DNA of 64,000 bases from Tabrizicola sp. (GTDB taxonomy: Bacteria; Pseudomonadota; Alphaproteobacteria; Rhodobacterales; Rhodobacteraceae): the NCBI RefSeq assembly GCF_030373185.1, contig NZ_JAUCZH010000007.1, forward strand, positions 248,001 through 312,000, given 5' to 3'. Position 1 is the stretch's first letter. Every line of letters starts with the position of its first letter. The notes under the pieces were generated by a model. The model was not told the DNA's origin. It ran no database searches and worked only from the letters and a program-made list of their open reading frames with translations. Positions 8,729 through 17,635 of this stretch are shown here, one piece after another. A program made the position numbers and the translations under genes.

Positions 8729-8806
8729 GTCCGGGGCAAGGATTTTCGCGCGCGCGCAAAGGACCGTTCCAAGGATTGCTCCGGCGCTTGCGTCTCAGAT
8801 AACGTG

Positions 8807-9349
8807 ATGCTGATGGACACGCCCGACGAAACCCTTGCGACTGCCGCCGCTGACGGCGACCGCGCGGCGTTTGCCACGCTGGTCCACCGGCATTACGACC
8901 GGATTCACGGGCTGGCATGGCGATTGACCGGTAGCCTGACCGAGGCGGAGGATCTCGCGCAGGACATCTGCGCCGCCCTGCCGTCAAAGCTGCGCAACTG
9001 GCGCGGCGAGGCGCGCTTTACCACCTGGCTTTACCGTGTGGTGGTGAACGCCGCCCATGACCAGCGCCGCCGTCGGGCCACCCGGTCGCGGGCGGCGCTT
9101 GGCTGGGGCGACTGGGAACTGGCCCGGCAGGATGAGATAGCCGTGCAGGCCGAAGCACAGGACTGGCTGGCGCAGGCAATGACCCGGCTGCCTCCGGAAC
9201 TGCGCGACACCGTGGCGCTGGTTCTGGGCGAAGAGATGACGCAGGCCGAAGCCGGGCTTGTGCTTGGCCTGTCGGAAGGCACGATTGCCTGGCGGATGAG
9301 CGAAGTGAAGAAGCGCCTCAGGGCCATGGCACGGGAGGACGCGAGATGA
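8807..9349 (+). CDS. ECF-type RNA polymerase sigma factor
   Basis: A protein of about 180 residues with sigma region 2 (FATLVHRHYDRIHGLAW to FTTWLYRVVVNAAHDQRRR) and region 4 (LPPELRDTVALV, MTQAEAGLVLGLSEGTI, a helix-turn-helix). No region 3 or long N-terminus is present, so it is an ECF (group 4) sigma. Starts at 8807 or 8813 are equally possible; an ATG at 8663 is rejected because a terminator lies between. The stop overlaps the start of the vWA membrane protein gene (ATGA), placing that protein where an anti-sigma factor normally sits. Confidence 0.88.
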   Translation: MLMDTPDETLATAAADGDRAAFATLVHRHYDRIHGLAWRLTGSLTEAEDLAQDICAALPSKLRNWRGEARFTTWLYRVVVNAAHDQRRRRATRSRAALGWGDWELARQDEIAVQAEAQDWLAQAMTRLPPELRDTVALVLGEEMTQAEAGLVLGLSEGTIAWRMSEVKKRLRAMAREDAR

Positions 9350-11343
9350 CCGACGATCTTGACGACCTGCGCGCCGCGCTGAAATCCACCCCCGCACCCG
9401 AGGCGGCAGCAAAGGCCCGCGCGTTGGCGCTGGCGATGGAAAATTTCGACCGGCTCCAAGGATCGACCGACCCCGACCGTTCCAGTGAGGACCGCCAATC
9501 CCCGGCGGCCCCCTTGAACGGAGTGCGTCGCATGCTGAGTTTTCTGACTTCCCGTCCCGCCCTTGCTGCCAGCACCTCGGCCGCAGCCCTTGTGATCGGC
9601 ATTGCTGTTATCCTGCCGGTCACCGATCTGCGGCTGCCTGTTTCCATGCAGGAACCCGTCCCCGGGCCGGCTCCGAAATCGGCGCCAGCCAAGGATCTGG
9701 CCCGCAGCACAGAATCGGAGATATCCACTTCGATCGCAGAGGCGCCACCCGCAGTCGAGGCCGCAATCGAGCCATTGGCAGTTCCGACGGGGCTTTCCGA
9801 TGAGGCCCTGCCTTCTGCCCCTTCCGCCATTGCCGAAAGCGAACTGGGCCAGCGGATGGAATCTGATGCCCCTGGCGGTGCGGTCGGATACATCGCCCTT
9901 GATCCCGCATTCGCGCCCCTGCCCGATGCCCGGCTAACGCAGCCTGATGACAGCGAGGCCTATGCAAACGCCCCGGCAAACCCGGTGAAGGTCACGGCGG
10001 AAGAGCCGGTTTCAACCTTCTCGATCGATGTGGATACCGCGTCATGGTCGGTTATCCGGTCAACACTTGGCATGGGCGTTCTGCCCCGCGCCGAACAGGT
10101 CCGGGTTGAAGAGATGGTGAACTACTTCCCATACTCCTACCCAGCCCCTGCGGCAGAAGCGGCGTTTTCCTCGACCGTTTCGGTGATGCCAACCCCATGG
10201 AACCCCGGCACGCGGCTGGTGACGATAGGTATTCAGGGCGCATTGCCAGCGGTCGAGGATCGCCCGCCGCTGAACCTTGTGTTCCTGATCGACACCTCAG
10301 GCTCAATGGAAGGGCCGGACAGGCTTGGTCTTCTGCGGCAATCGCTGACAATGATGCTGGCCGAACTGCGCCCGGATGATCAGATTGCCATCGTGACCTA
10401 TGCCGGGTCCGCCGGGCAGGTGCTGGCCCCCACCAAGGCCGCCGACCGAGCCGCCATCCTTGCCGCACTCGACAATCTGTCGGCGGGTGGATCGACCGCC
10501 GGGGCCGAGGGGCTGGAACTGGCTTACCGCGTGGCCGAAGGCATGAAGGCGGAAGGCGAGGTCAGCCGCATCCTGCTGGCCACGGACGGCGATTTCAACG
10601 TGGGCATCAGCGACCCGGACGGGCTGGAAGCCTATGTCGCAAAGCAGCGCAGGACGGGAACCTATCTGTCCGTCCTTGGCTTTGGGCGCGGCAATCTGGA
10701 TGATGCCACGATGCAGGCGCTGGCGCAGAACGGCAACGGCCAGGCGGCCTATATCGACACGCTGTCCGAGGCCCGCAAGGTGCTGGTGGACCAGTTGACC
10801 GGCGCGCTGTTCCCGATTGCCGATGATGTGAAGATTCAGGTGGAATGGAACCCTGCCACGGTCGCAGAATACCGCCTGATCGGCTACGAGACCCGCGCCC
10901 TGCGGCGCGAGGATTTCAACAATGACGCGGTGGACGCGGGCGAGATCGGTGCCGGCCGTCAGGTGACCGCGATATATGAGATCACCGCGCCGGGCTCTGA
11001 TGCCCTGCGGAACGACCCGCTCCGCTATGGCACCGCCGCTACAGCCCCGGTTGCCGGGGCCGAACTGGGCTTTCTGCGCCTGCGCTGGAAGGCGCCGGGC
11101 GAAGACGCCTCAACCCTGATCGAGACGCCGATCACAGGGACCGAGGAGGCCACGGCCGAAACCCGCTTCGCTGCCGCCATCGCGGGCTTCGGGCAGTTAC
11201 TGCAAGGTTCGGTCTACCTGGGCGACTGGGGCTGGGATCAGGCGATCGACCTTGCGCTGTCGGCACGCGGCGACGACCCCTATGGCTACCGGATCGAGGC
11301 GGTCAACCTGATGCGTCTGGCGCAGTCGCTGGCCGCGAACTGA
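9346..11343 (+). CDS. Membrane-anchored vWA/DUF3520 (YfbK-type) protein, candidate anti-sigma/sensor
   Basis: The 665-residue protein has about 65 hydrophilic N-terminal residues (MTDDLDDLRAAL...), one membrane segment near residues 66-86 (PALAASTSAAALVIGIAVIL), an Ala/Pro-rich linker, then the vWA N-terminal domain (STFSIDVDTASWS), a von Willebrand A domain with an intact MIDAS motif DTSGSM near residue 316, and a DUF3520 C-terminus. The large part is expected outside the cytoplasm. Translational coupling to the ECF sigma gene and the short cytoplasmic N-terminus suggest sigma control; that role is inference, the domain calls are direct. Confidence 0.85.
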   Translation: MTDDLDDLRAALKSTPAPEAAAKARALALAMENFDRLQGSTDPDRSSEDRQSPAAPLNGVRRMLSFLTSRPALAASTSAAALVIGIAVILPVTDLRLPVSMQEPVPGPAPKSAPAKDLARSTESEISTSIAEAPPAVEAAIEPLAVPTGLSDEALPSAPSAIAESELGQRMESDAPGGAVGYIALDPAFAPLPDARLTQPDDSEAYANAPANPVKVTAEEPVSTFSIDVDTASWSVIRSTLGMGVLPRAEQVRVEEMVNYFPYSYPAPAAEAAFSSTVSVMPTPWNPGTRLVTIGIQGALPAVEDRPPLNLVFLIDTSGSMEGPDRLGLLRQSLTMMLAELRPDDQIAIVTYAGSAGQVLAPTKAADRAAILAALDNLSAGGSTAGAEGLELAYRVAEGMKAEGEVSRILLATDGDFNVGISDPDGLEAYVAKQRRTGTYLSVLGFGRGNLDDATMQALAQNGNGQAAYIDTLSEARKVLVDQLTGALFPIADDVKIQVEWNPATVAEYRLIGYETRALRREDFNNDAVDAGEIGAGRQVTAIYEITAPGSDALRNDPLRYGTAATAPVAGAELGFLRLRWKAPGEDASTLIETPITGTEEATAETRFAAAIAGFGQLLQGSVYLGDWGWDQAIDLALSARGDDPYGYRIEAVNLMRLAQSLAAN

Positions 11344-11370
11344 TCAATCTTCAGGCTGTCCAGATGCATG

Positions 11371-11400
11371 AAAAAGGCGCGCCCCATTTTGGGACGCGCC
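11371..11400 (-). terminator. Terminator of the Hsp20 gene
   Basis: The stem GGCGCGCCCC / GGGACGCGCC (one mismatch, loop ATTTT) is flanked on the plus strand by AAAAA at 11371-11375, which reads as TTTTT after the hairpin on the minus strand. It lies about 27 bases after the Hsp20 stop and close to the convergent vWA gene end. Confidence 0.75.
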
Positions 11401-11426
11401 ATGAGCGGTGACAGGGTATCGTCGAC

Positions 11427-11897
11427 TCAGTTGACGGTTTCGGCCTGCGCTTCAAGCACCGGGGTCGCACCGTTGGCACGGGCAATCTCGATCCGGCGCG
11501 GTTTCAGCGCTTCGGGCATCTCGCGCACAAGATCGATGTGCAGCATGCCATGCTCATGTGTCGCACCGGCCACACGCACATGATCGGCCAGCGCAAAGCG
11601 GCGCTCGAAGGCACGGGTGGCAATGCCACGGTGCAGGTAGTTGCGGTCAGCCTCATCCGCTGCCTTGCGGGCGGCGATGTGCAGATTGCCATCGCGGACC
11701 TCGACGCTCAGTTCATCGGGCGCGAAGCCGGCAACGGCGATCGAGATGCGATAGGCATCCTCGGCGGTCTTTTCGATGTTGTAGGGCGGGTAGGTCGGCT
11801 GAGCCACATCATTGGACAATACCCGATCCATCAGATCGGCGACCCGGTCAAAACCGACGGTGGCACGGTAAAGCGGTGCGAAATCAAGGTTGCGCAT
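11427..11897 (-). CDS. Hsp20/IbpA-type small heat-shock protein
   Basis: The 156-residue protein has an alpha-crystallin domain: YNIEKTAEDAYRISIAVAGF, ELSVEVRDGNLHI, a central IATRAFERRFALADHV strand pair, and the late LVREMPEALKPRRIEI segment. The N-terminal MRNLDFAPLYRATVGFDRV start is typical of IbpA-like proteins. It holds unfolding proteins for refolding. A strong ribosome-binding site (AGGAGGA) precedes the ATG. It has its own terminator; no heat-shock promoter could be identified confidently upstream. Confidence 0.93.
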   Translation of the reverse strand: MRNLDFAPLYRATVGFDRVADLMDRVLSNDVAQPTYPPYNIEKTAEDAYRISIAVAGFAPDELSVEVRDGNLHIAARKAADEADRNYLHRGIATRAFERRFALADHVRVAGATHEHGMLHIDLVREMPEALKPRRIEIARANGATPVLEAQAETVN

Positions 11898-12017
11898 GTC
11901 ATCCTCCTGGAAGCGATGTCAAAGGCCTTCCCTTTGGGGGCAAGGCAGGTTTCCCGAGCCCGTCATAGCACCCGGATACCGATGATTTGGGAAAGCCAGC
12001 CCCGGCTTTCAAGACCC

Positions 12018-12839
12018 TCAAGGCTTCACGAACCGCGCACCGGTATCATTGCCAGCGCCAAGAGTGATCCGCTTTTCCCCCGGCTGGGCGGCCTTGGCCT
12101 TGCCGACAGCTTCGCTCGTGACCTTGCCCGCGCGCAGCCGAGCCTTCAGGTCGTCGACGATCCCGGGAAGTTCCATCCCGAAGGCAACGCTCCGCCCATC
12201 CTCCTTGTAACCGGCAGAGATGATCGACACGATCTTTGCCCGATACCCCGAACGGTCAAGAACTGGCGCGCCTGACGACCCGAAGGTCACATCGCAGTCA
12301 ACCGCGACCAGTCCGCCTTGCTGCCCCAGCACCCGACACACCCGCTGCCATGACAGCGCCTCTTCGCGCCCCGCGGCATAAGAGACCACGCTGACCTTGT
12401 CGCCCACTCCGGGCCGGGCCACGGTAAAAGGGGCCGCCACGCTGGACGGGATCGGCGTGGCCAGTTGCAGCAAGGCCACGTCCAGCAGCAGTTGATCCGG
12501 CGGTGCCGCGTTCGGGCTGCGGTAACCTTCGGGCGTCACTGTCCGCAAGACCTCGGCCTCGGCAATCGCCACGCCATCGGCCAGTCCGGCGCGAAAGCGG
12601 ATACGTCCGGCATCGATCGCCGCCCCGGCAGGACCGAATACACAATGCGCCGCCGTCAAGACCAGATCCGGCGCGATCAGCGCCCCGGTGCAAAACCCGC
12701 CACCGTCGATATCCACCCGACCGACCGATTCCCAGCCACGCAACTGATCCCGCGTTTCAAGCCGGTTGAGGCCGGTGTTGTCTTGCGCCGCCACTGGCAG
12801 CGCCAGCAAAGGAACGAGGGCAATCCACAGCGCCTTCAT
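12018..12839 (-). CDS. Secreted trypsin-like serine protease (second of a tandem pair)
   Basis: A 273-residue S1-family protein with a signal peptide (MKALWIALVPLLALPVAA). The catalytic triad is visible: H65 in LTAAHC, D120 in LLLDVALLQLA and S189 in FGSSGAPVL. The serine motif is GSSGAP rather than GDSGGP, as in some bacterial glutamyl/V8-like enzymes. It ends with the tail GARFVKP, nearly the same as the tail of its neighbour. Its start overlaps the stop of the upstream paralogue (ATGA), so it is translated from the same message. Substrate unknown; export to the periplasm or beyond is expected. Confidence 0.9.
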   Translation of the reverse strand: MKALWIALVPLLALPVAAQDNTGLNRLETRDQLRGWESVGRVDIDGGGFCTGALIAPDLVLTAAHCVFGPAGAAIDAGRIRFRAGLADGVAIAEAEVLRTVTPEGYRSPNAAPPDQLLLDVALLQLATPIPSSVAAPFTVARPGVGDKVSVVSYAAGREEALSWQRVCRVLGQQGGLVAVDCDVTFGSSGAPVLDRSGYRAKIVSIISAGYKEDGRSVAFGMELPGIVDDLKARLRAGKVTSEAVGKAKAAQPGEKRITLGAGNDTGARFVKP

Positions 12840-13645
12840 GGCTTGACGAACTTGGCCCCATTGCCCTGCCCGCCAGACAGAACACTGACCCCGCCTTGCG
12901 GCATGCGTCCGGTACGTTTGCTGTCATCCAGGGCCGCGCGCAGCACTGCAAGCGGCACCGCCAATGGCACCGCCAGCGCCACCTTGCGCCCATCAACTTC
13001 GGCCTTGGCCGAGATGACAGATACCACCCGCGCCACACCGTCCGTAATGGCAAACACCGGCGCCCCGGAAGATCCGAAATCGACATTGCACGACAGGATC
13101 AGGGTTTCCCGGCGGCCGGCCAGCACCTTGCAGAACTCCTGGATTGAGGGCGCTTCCGCACGGTCCTGCGCATATGAGACGACGCCAACAGAATCCCCCT
13201 CAACCGGGGTGGCACCAGTCTCGAACGGGGCCAGAGACGGCAGGCGGATCGGCTGGCTCAGTTCCAGCAAGGCAAGATCCGCGGTCACCCGACCCAGCTT
13301 GTCGTTGCCGCCATAACGATAGTCGGGATGGGTAAGGGTGCGGGTCACGCTGCGGTAAGCCACTGCACGTCCGTTGCGCCAACCGGCATGGAACTCAATA
13401 TCCTCGGGCCGCATCTGCACGCCCGTTGCCTTGTCGTAAAGACAATGCGCGGCGGTCAACACCAGTTGCGGTTCGATCAGCGCACCGGTGCAAAAGCCCC
13501 GGTCGCCCAGTATCAGCTTGCCCACCGCGTCCCAGCCGCGCGAATCGTCTGCTGTTTGCAGGCTGACCATTGCGGCATCTTGTGCAAAGGCCGCGCCAGC
13601 AAGGGCGACGGCCACAGCCAGAAGGCCGGGGAAGATCTGACGCAT
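12836..13645 (-). CDS. Secreted trypsin-like serine protease (first of a tandem pair)
   Basis: The product is 269 residues when started at 13645, where GGGAGG precedes the ATG and a signal peptide begins (MRQIFPGLLAVAVALAGAAFA). The triad is H67 (LTAAHC), D123 (TADLALLELS) and S193 (FGSSGAPVF). It aligns along its length with the downstream gene, including RGWDAVGKL, FCTGALI and the final GAKFVKP, so the pair arose by tandem duplication. It overlaps the next gene by 4 nt. No inhibitor or dedicated secretion gene is adjacent. Confidence 0.9.
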   Translation of the reverse strand: MRQIFPGLLAVAVALAGAAFAQDAAMVSLQTADDSRGWDAVGKLILGDRGFCTGALIEPQLVLTAAHCLYDKATGVQMRPEDIEFHAGWRNGRAVAYRSVTRTLTHPDYRYGGNDKLGRVTADLALLELSQPIRLPSLAPFETGATPVEGDSVGVVSYAQDRAEAPSIQEFCKVLAGRRETLILSCNVDFGSSGAPVFAITDGVARVVSVISAKAEVDGRKVALAVPLAVPLAVLRAALDDSKRTGRMPQGGVSVLSGGQGNGAKFVKP

Positions 13646-13727
13646 GAAGCCTCCCCTCTGCATGACGCTCTGGCTACTGGTCAAGTTTGGCGGATTTTTG
13701 TCCCCTCGCGCAAGAGTTGCGTTTGCC

Positions 13728-15014
13728 TCAGGGCTCCAGCGCCCTGGGCTTCGGCCCACCTGTCGCCCAATCCAGAAGCTCGACCGTATGCACCACCGGC
13801 ACGCCGGTGCCAGACCCGATCTGCATCATGCAACCGATATTGCCGGCGGCGATGATCTGCGGGGCCTTTGCCTCAAGCGTCTGAACCTTGCGCGCTTTCA
13901 GTTGCTGGCTGATTTCGGGCTGCAAAAGGTTGTAGGTGCCTGCTGACCCGCAGCACAGGTGGCTGTCCGCGGGCTCCACCACCTCAAACCCCACACGCTT
14001 CAAAAGGTCTTTCGGCGCGGTCTTGATCTGCTGGCCGTGCTGGAGGCTGCAAGCCGCGTGATAGGCGACGCGCAGACCTTTCGCAGCGCCCTGCGGCAGG
14101 CCGAGTGTGGTCAGAACCTCGCTGACATCCTTGGCCAGACCGGCCACCGTGGCGGCATCGCCGGCAAGGGCATCGGTGCGGAACATGTGGCCATAATCCT
14201 TGACCGTCGTCCCGCAGCCACTGGTATTGATGACAATCGCGTCCAGACCCGGCCCGTTCTTCTCGGCCATCCAGGCCCGGATATTGGCCGCGGCACTGGC
14301 GTGGGACAGATCTTCCTTGCCCATGTGGTGCGTCAGCGCCCCGCAGCAACCCGCGCCCCTGGCCACCACCACCTCGCAGCCCAACCGGCGCAGAAGGCGG
14401 ATCGTCGCGTCGTTGATATCCGTGTTCAGCGCCTTCTGAGCGCAGCCGGTCATCAGCGCCACCCGCATCCTGCGTTCGCCGATCGCCGGAAACACCTGCG
14501 CGTCGTCATTGCGGCTGACGGGCGGGATCTGCTTTGGCGCCATCGCCAGCATCGCCTTCAGGCGCTTGTCCGGCACCAGAAAGGCGAAGGGCCTGGCGAT
14601 CTTGGCCCCCAGAAGTGCCAGCCGGAAGCGCCTGGGGTAAGGAATGATCCGCGCCAGCACCGCGCGCAGCACGCGGTCGGTGAAGGGACGCTTGTAGGTC
14701 TTTTCGATATAGGCGCGCGCCTGATCGACCAGATGCATATAATGCACGCCGCTGGGGCAAGTCGTCATACAGGCCAGACAGGACAGGCAGCGGTCGATAT
14801 GCTTGACCGTCTTCTCATCCGCCGGACGGCCCTTTTCAAGCATGTCCTTGATCAGGTAGATCCGCCCCCGCGGGCTGTCCAGCTCATCGCCCAACACCTG
14901 ATAGGTCGGGCAAGTTGCCGTGCAGAAGCCGCAATGCACGCAAGACCGCAGGATCTCGTTTGCGCGGGCGATGCCGGGGTCTTTCAACTGCTCGGGCGAA
15001 AAGGTCGTCTGCAT
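13728..15014 (-). CDS. glcF: Glycolate oxidase iron-sulfur subunit GlcF
   Basis: The 428-residue subunit has two 4Fe-4S ferredoxin motifs, CVHCGFCTATCP near residue 31 and CLSCLACMTTCP near residue 82, and two cysteine-rich CCG-type domains (GCCGALTHH and LCCGSAGTYN). It carries electrons from the flavin subunits to the respiratory chain. It is last in glcD-glcE-glcF; its ATG shares one base with the glcE stop. The glcDEF complex turns glycolate into glyoxylate, feeding the bhc operon 30 kb away. Family, length and order all agree. Confidence 0.95.
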   Translation of the reverse strand: MQTTFSPEQLKDPGIARANEILRSCVHCGFCTATCPTYQVLGDELDSPRGRIYLIKDMLEKGRPADEKTVKHIDRCLSCLACMTTCPSGVHYMHLVDQARAYIEKTYKRPFTDRVLRAVLARIIPYPRRFRLALLGAKIARPFAFLVPDKRLKAMLAMAPKQIPPVSRNDDAQVFPAIGERRMRVALMTGCAQKALNTDINDATIRLLRRLGCEVVVARGAGCCGALTHHMGKEDLSHASAAANIRAWMAEKNGPGLDAIVINTSGCGTTVKDYGHMFRTDALAGDAATVAGLAKDVSEVLTTLGLPQGAAKGLRVAYHAACSLQHGQQIKTAPKDLLKRVGFEVVEPADSHLCCGSAGTYNLLQPEISQQLKARKVQTLEAKAPQIIAAGNIGCMMQIGSGTGVPVVHTVELLDWATGGPKPRALEP

Positions 15015-16096
15015 CAGCCCATCATCCCCCGGTTCAGAATATTGCGCGGATCAAACCGGTCGCGCAGACCGCCAGCAAGCGCCGCCACTTCGGCGGCTTC
15101 CGGAGGAAAGACCGGGGTGCCTTCGCCCCGGATCAACGTCGCATGGCCGCGCCCGGCCACGGCGTCGCGCACCGCCTCGGCCCGGCCTTCAGCTACCAGC
15201 AACCAGACAAGGCCGCCGCCCCAATCCCAGACCGCCTCACCAGCCTCAGCCGCCACCACATCGGCGGCAGCCGTCGGGACAACCGCCAGCCGCCAGACAT
15301 CACCCTTCCTGCCGGCAAAGGCCTCCACATCCCGCACCCGACGCCAAAGGTCGGCACTTTCCGCGCCCTCCACCACTGTCACATCCGCCGCCAACAACGC
15401 GCGAAGCTGCCCGACACGATAGGTAACCGACCCCGCCATCCCCTCAACCCGGATCAGCGATCGCCCGCCTTCCCGCGCGGCACCCGAGATGTCGAAAGGC
15501 GACCCCAGCGCCTTGCGCAGCACCGCCAGCCCAGCGACATCGTCCAGCCCTTCGACCACCAGCGTCGCTTCGGCCTCGGGCAGGGCCTGAACCTTGAAGC
15601 TGACCTCGCTCAGCACGCCCAAGGTTCCCTGACTGCCGGCCATCAGCTTGACCAGATCGTAGCCGGTGACATTTTTCATGACCCGCCCGCCGTTCTTCAC
15701 GACATTGCCGGCCCCATCAACGAACCGCACACCCAGAAGCGCATCCCGGCACGCCCCCACCTGCACCCGGCGCGGGCCGCTGGCGTTGGCCGCCACTACG
15801 CCACCGATGGTTGATGCCCCCTCTCGCCCCAGAAGCCCGCGCAGATCCGGCGGTTCAAACGCCAGCCGCTGCCGGTCCCCCGCCAACACCGCCTCGACCT
15901 CGGCCAAGGGCGTTCCTGCCCGCACCACCAGCGTCAGCGCGCCCGGCTCGTACAATTCGACCCCTGACAGTCCACCGGTCTCCAGCACCTCACCCAGCGC
16001 GCGCCCGATGGTCCGCGTGCCGCCGCCCCGCACCAGCAGAGGACCGGCCGCCCCCAAGATCACGTCCACCAGTTCCGCTTCGGTCTCAGGCCGCAT
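15014..16096 (-). CDS. glcE: Glycolate oxidase FAD-binding subunit GlcE
   Basis: The 360-residue FAD-linked oxidase subunit contains the PCMH-type FAD-binding fold (LLVRGGGTRTIGRAL, LRGLLGREGASTIGGVVAANASGP) and the cap region. It is shorter than GlcD and lacks the full C-terminal FAD-oxidase domain, as expected of GlcE. It lies between glcD (66-base gap holding a palindromic repeat) and glcF (1-base overlap) and works with both in the membrane-associated glycolate dehydrogenase. Confidence 0.93.
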   Translation of the reverse strand: MRPETEAELVDVILGAAGPLLVRGGGTRTIGRALGEVLETGGLSGVELYEPGALTLVVRAGTPLAEVEAVLAGDRQRLAFEPPDLRGLLGREGASTIGGVVAANASGPRRVQVGACRDALLGVRFVDGAGNVVKNGGRVMKNVTGYDLVKLMAGSQGTLGVLSEVSFKVQALPEAEATLVVEGLDDVAGLAVLRKALGSPFDISGAAREGGRSLIRVEGMAGSVTYRVGQLRALLAADVTVVEGAESADLWRRVRDVEAFAGRKGDVWRLAVVPTAAADVVAAEAGEAVWDWGGGLVWLLVAEGRAEAVRDAVAGRGHATLIRGEGTPVFPPEAAEVAALAGGLRDRFDPRNILNRGMMG

Positions 16097-16115
16097 TGTC
16101 GCGCCTTTCCTCTCT

Positions 16116-16157
16116 GCAAAAATATCCTGCGGGGGTCCGGGGGTGCAAAACCCCCGG
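16116..16157 (+). repeat. Dispersed palindromic repeat, copy A (between glcD and glcE)
   Basis: GCAAAAATATCCTGCGGGGG leads into a perfect 7-bp hairpin CCGGGGG / CCCCCGG (16137-16157, loop TGCAAAA). The same head-plus-hairpin plan recurs at 19688, 31355 and 42021. It occupies most of the gap between two co-oriented genes, where the hairpin could affect mRNA stability or relative expression. Confidence 0.7.
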
Positions 16158-16162
16158 CGCTT

Positions 16163-17596
16163 TCAACCCGCGCGCCGCGCCGCGCTTGTCGCCAATGGGA
16201 ACACCTTCGCCGGGTTCAACAGCCATTTCGGATCGAACACATCCTTGACCCGCATCTGCGCCTCCATATCAGCAGCCGCAAACTGCACCGCCATCAGGTC
16301 GCGCTTTTCGATGCCCACGCCATGTTCGCCGGTCAGGCAGCCGCCAACCTCGACACAGAGTTTCAGGATTTCCGCCCCGAAGGCCTCGCATTTCTCCAGA
16401 TCGCCGGGCTTGTTCGCGTTGAACAGGATCAGCGGATGCATGTTGCCGTCGCCCGCATGAAAGACGTTGCCGACATCCAGCCCGAACTCGGCGCTCATCT
16501 CGCCGATCCGCTTCAGGACATGCGGCAGGCTGGAGACCGGGATCGTTCCGTCGAGGCACATGTAATCATTGATCTGGCCCATCGCGCCGAACGCGCTCTT
16601 GCGGCCAAGCCAGATGCGCTTTGCCTGGTCTTCGTCCGCCGCCTCTCGGAACTCCACCGGGTCATGCGCCATGGCGATCTGGCGGATGCGGGTCAGTTGT
16701 TCGGAAATCTCGGCCTCCGACCCCTCGACCTCGATGATCAGAAGCGCTTCGCAATCGGGATAGCCCGCCTTGGCAAATGCCTCGGTCGCGCGGATGCAGG
16801 GGCGGTCCATGAACTCGATCGCCACCGGCAAGAGGCCCGCGCGGATGATGTCGGCGACACAGGCCCCAGCCACTTCGTTGGAGTTGAAACCGACCAACAC
16901 CGGCCGCGCGCCCTCGGGCTTGGGCAGGATCCGCAGCCATGCCTCGGTCACCACGCCCAACTGGCCTTCCGATCCGCAGACCACACCCAGCAGGTCAAGC
17001 CCCGAGGGCTCGGCCCACGGCCCGCCAAGTGTGACCACGGTGCCATCCATCTTGACCAGCGTGACGCCCAGAAGATTGTTCGTCGTCACCCCGTATTTCA
17101 GGCAATGCGCCCCGCCCGAGTTCATTGCGATATTCCCCGCAATCGCGCAGGCCAGCTGGCTGGAGGGGTCGGGGGCGTAAAAGAACCCCTCCGCCTCGAC
17201 CGCGCCGCTGACCGAAAGATTGGTCCGTCCCGATTGCACCCGGATGAAGCGGTTGTCGTAATCCGTCTCCAAAACCGCATTCATCCGCGCCACGCCAAGG
17301 ATCACAGAATCCGCCGTTGGCAGCGCGCCCCCTGCCAGACTGGTGCCAGAGCCCCTAGGCACAACCGGCACGCCTTCTTCCCAGCAGGAGCGCAGCACCG
17401 CACTGACCTCCTCGGTCGTGCGCGGCAGCACGGCAGCAAGTGGCGGGCAGCGATAGGCGGTCAGGGCGTCGCATTCATAGGCGCGCAGTTCGGCCAGATC
17501 GTCGATCACGGCATCATCGGGAAGAACATCGCGCAGCCGGGCGACGATCCGCGCCTTGGCAGACAGGATGGCAGCATCGGGCAGCGGCATTTCCAT
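16163..17596 (-). CDS. glcD: Glycolate oxidase catalytic subunit GlcD
   Basis: The product is 477 residues from the ATG at 17596, which has GGGAGG seven bases upstream. FAD-binding type 4 motifs are present (PVVPRGSGTSLAGGA, CAIAGNIAMNSGGAHCLKYG), and the C-terminal FAD-oxidase domain ends with GEHGVGIEKRDLM and a metal-binding histidine region (VFHAGDGNMHPLI). It oxidises glycolate (and often D-lactate) to the 2-oxo acid. It is first gene of glcDEF; a possible operator lies just upstream. Confidence 0.96.
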   Translation of the reverse strand: MEMPLPDAAILSAKARIVARLRDVLPDDAVIDDLAELRAYECDALTAYRCPPLAAVLPRTTEEVSAVLRSCWEEGVPVVPRGSGTSLAGGALPTADSVILGVARMNAVLETDYDNRFIRVQSGRTNLSVSGAVEAEGFFYAPDPSSQLACAIAGNIAMNSGGAHCLKYGVTTNNLLGVTLVKMDGTVVTLGGPWAEPSGLDLLGVVCGSEGQLGVVTEAWLRILPKPEGARPVLVGFNSNEVAGACVADIIRAGLLPVAIEFMDRPCIRATEAFAKAGYPDCEALLIIEVEGSEAEISEQLTRIRQIAMAHDPVEFREAADEDQAKRIWLGRKSAFGAMGQINDYMCLDGTIPVSSLPHVLKRIGEMSAEFGLDVGNVFHAGDGNMHPLILFNANKPGDLEKCEAFGAEILKLCVEVGGCLTGEHGVGIEKRDLMAVQFAAADMEAQMRVKDVFDPKWLLNPAKVFPLATSAARRAG

Positions 17597-17612
17597 GGTG
17601 ATCCCTCCCGTT

Positions 17613-17635
17613 ATTGGTAAATAAATATAACCAAT
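17613..17635. promoter_or_regulatory. Inverted repeat upstream of glcD, possible operator
   Basis: ATTGGT (17613-17618) and ACCAAT (17630-17635) are perfect inverted half-sites separated by an AT-rich 11-base spacer, in the divergent region between glcD and the DUF599 gene. GntR/FadR-type regulators of glycolate and lactate genes use TTGGT/ACCAA half-sites, but usually with about 3 bases between them, so the spacing is off. Confidence 0.35.

Noticed and set aside
8663-8806. N-terminal extension of the ECF sigma factor from an ATG at 8663
   Set aside because: A rho-independent terminator at 8692-8728 lies inside the extension and the extra residues are low-complexity and unlike sigma factors.
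16322-17620. A 432-codon plus-strand frame opposite glcD
   Set aside because: Antisense shadow; glcD has intact motifs, start site and operon context.
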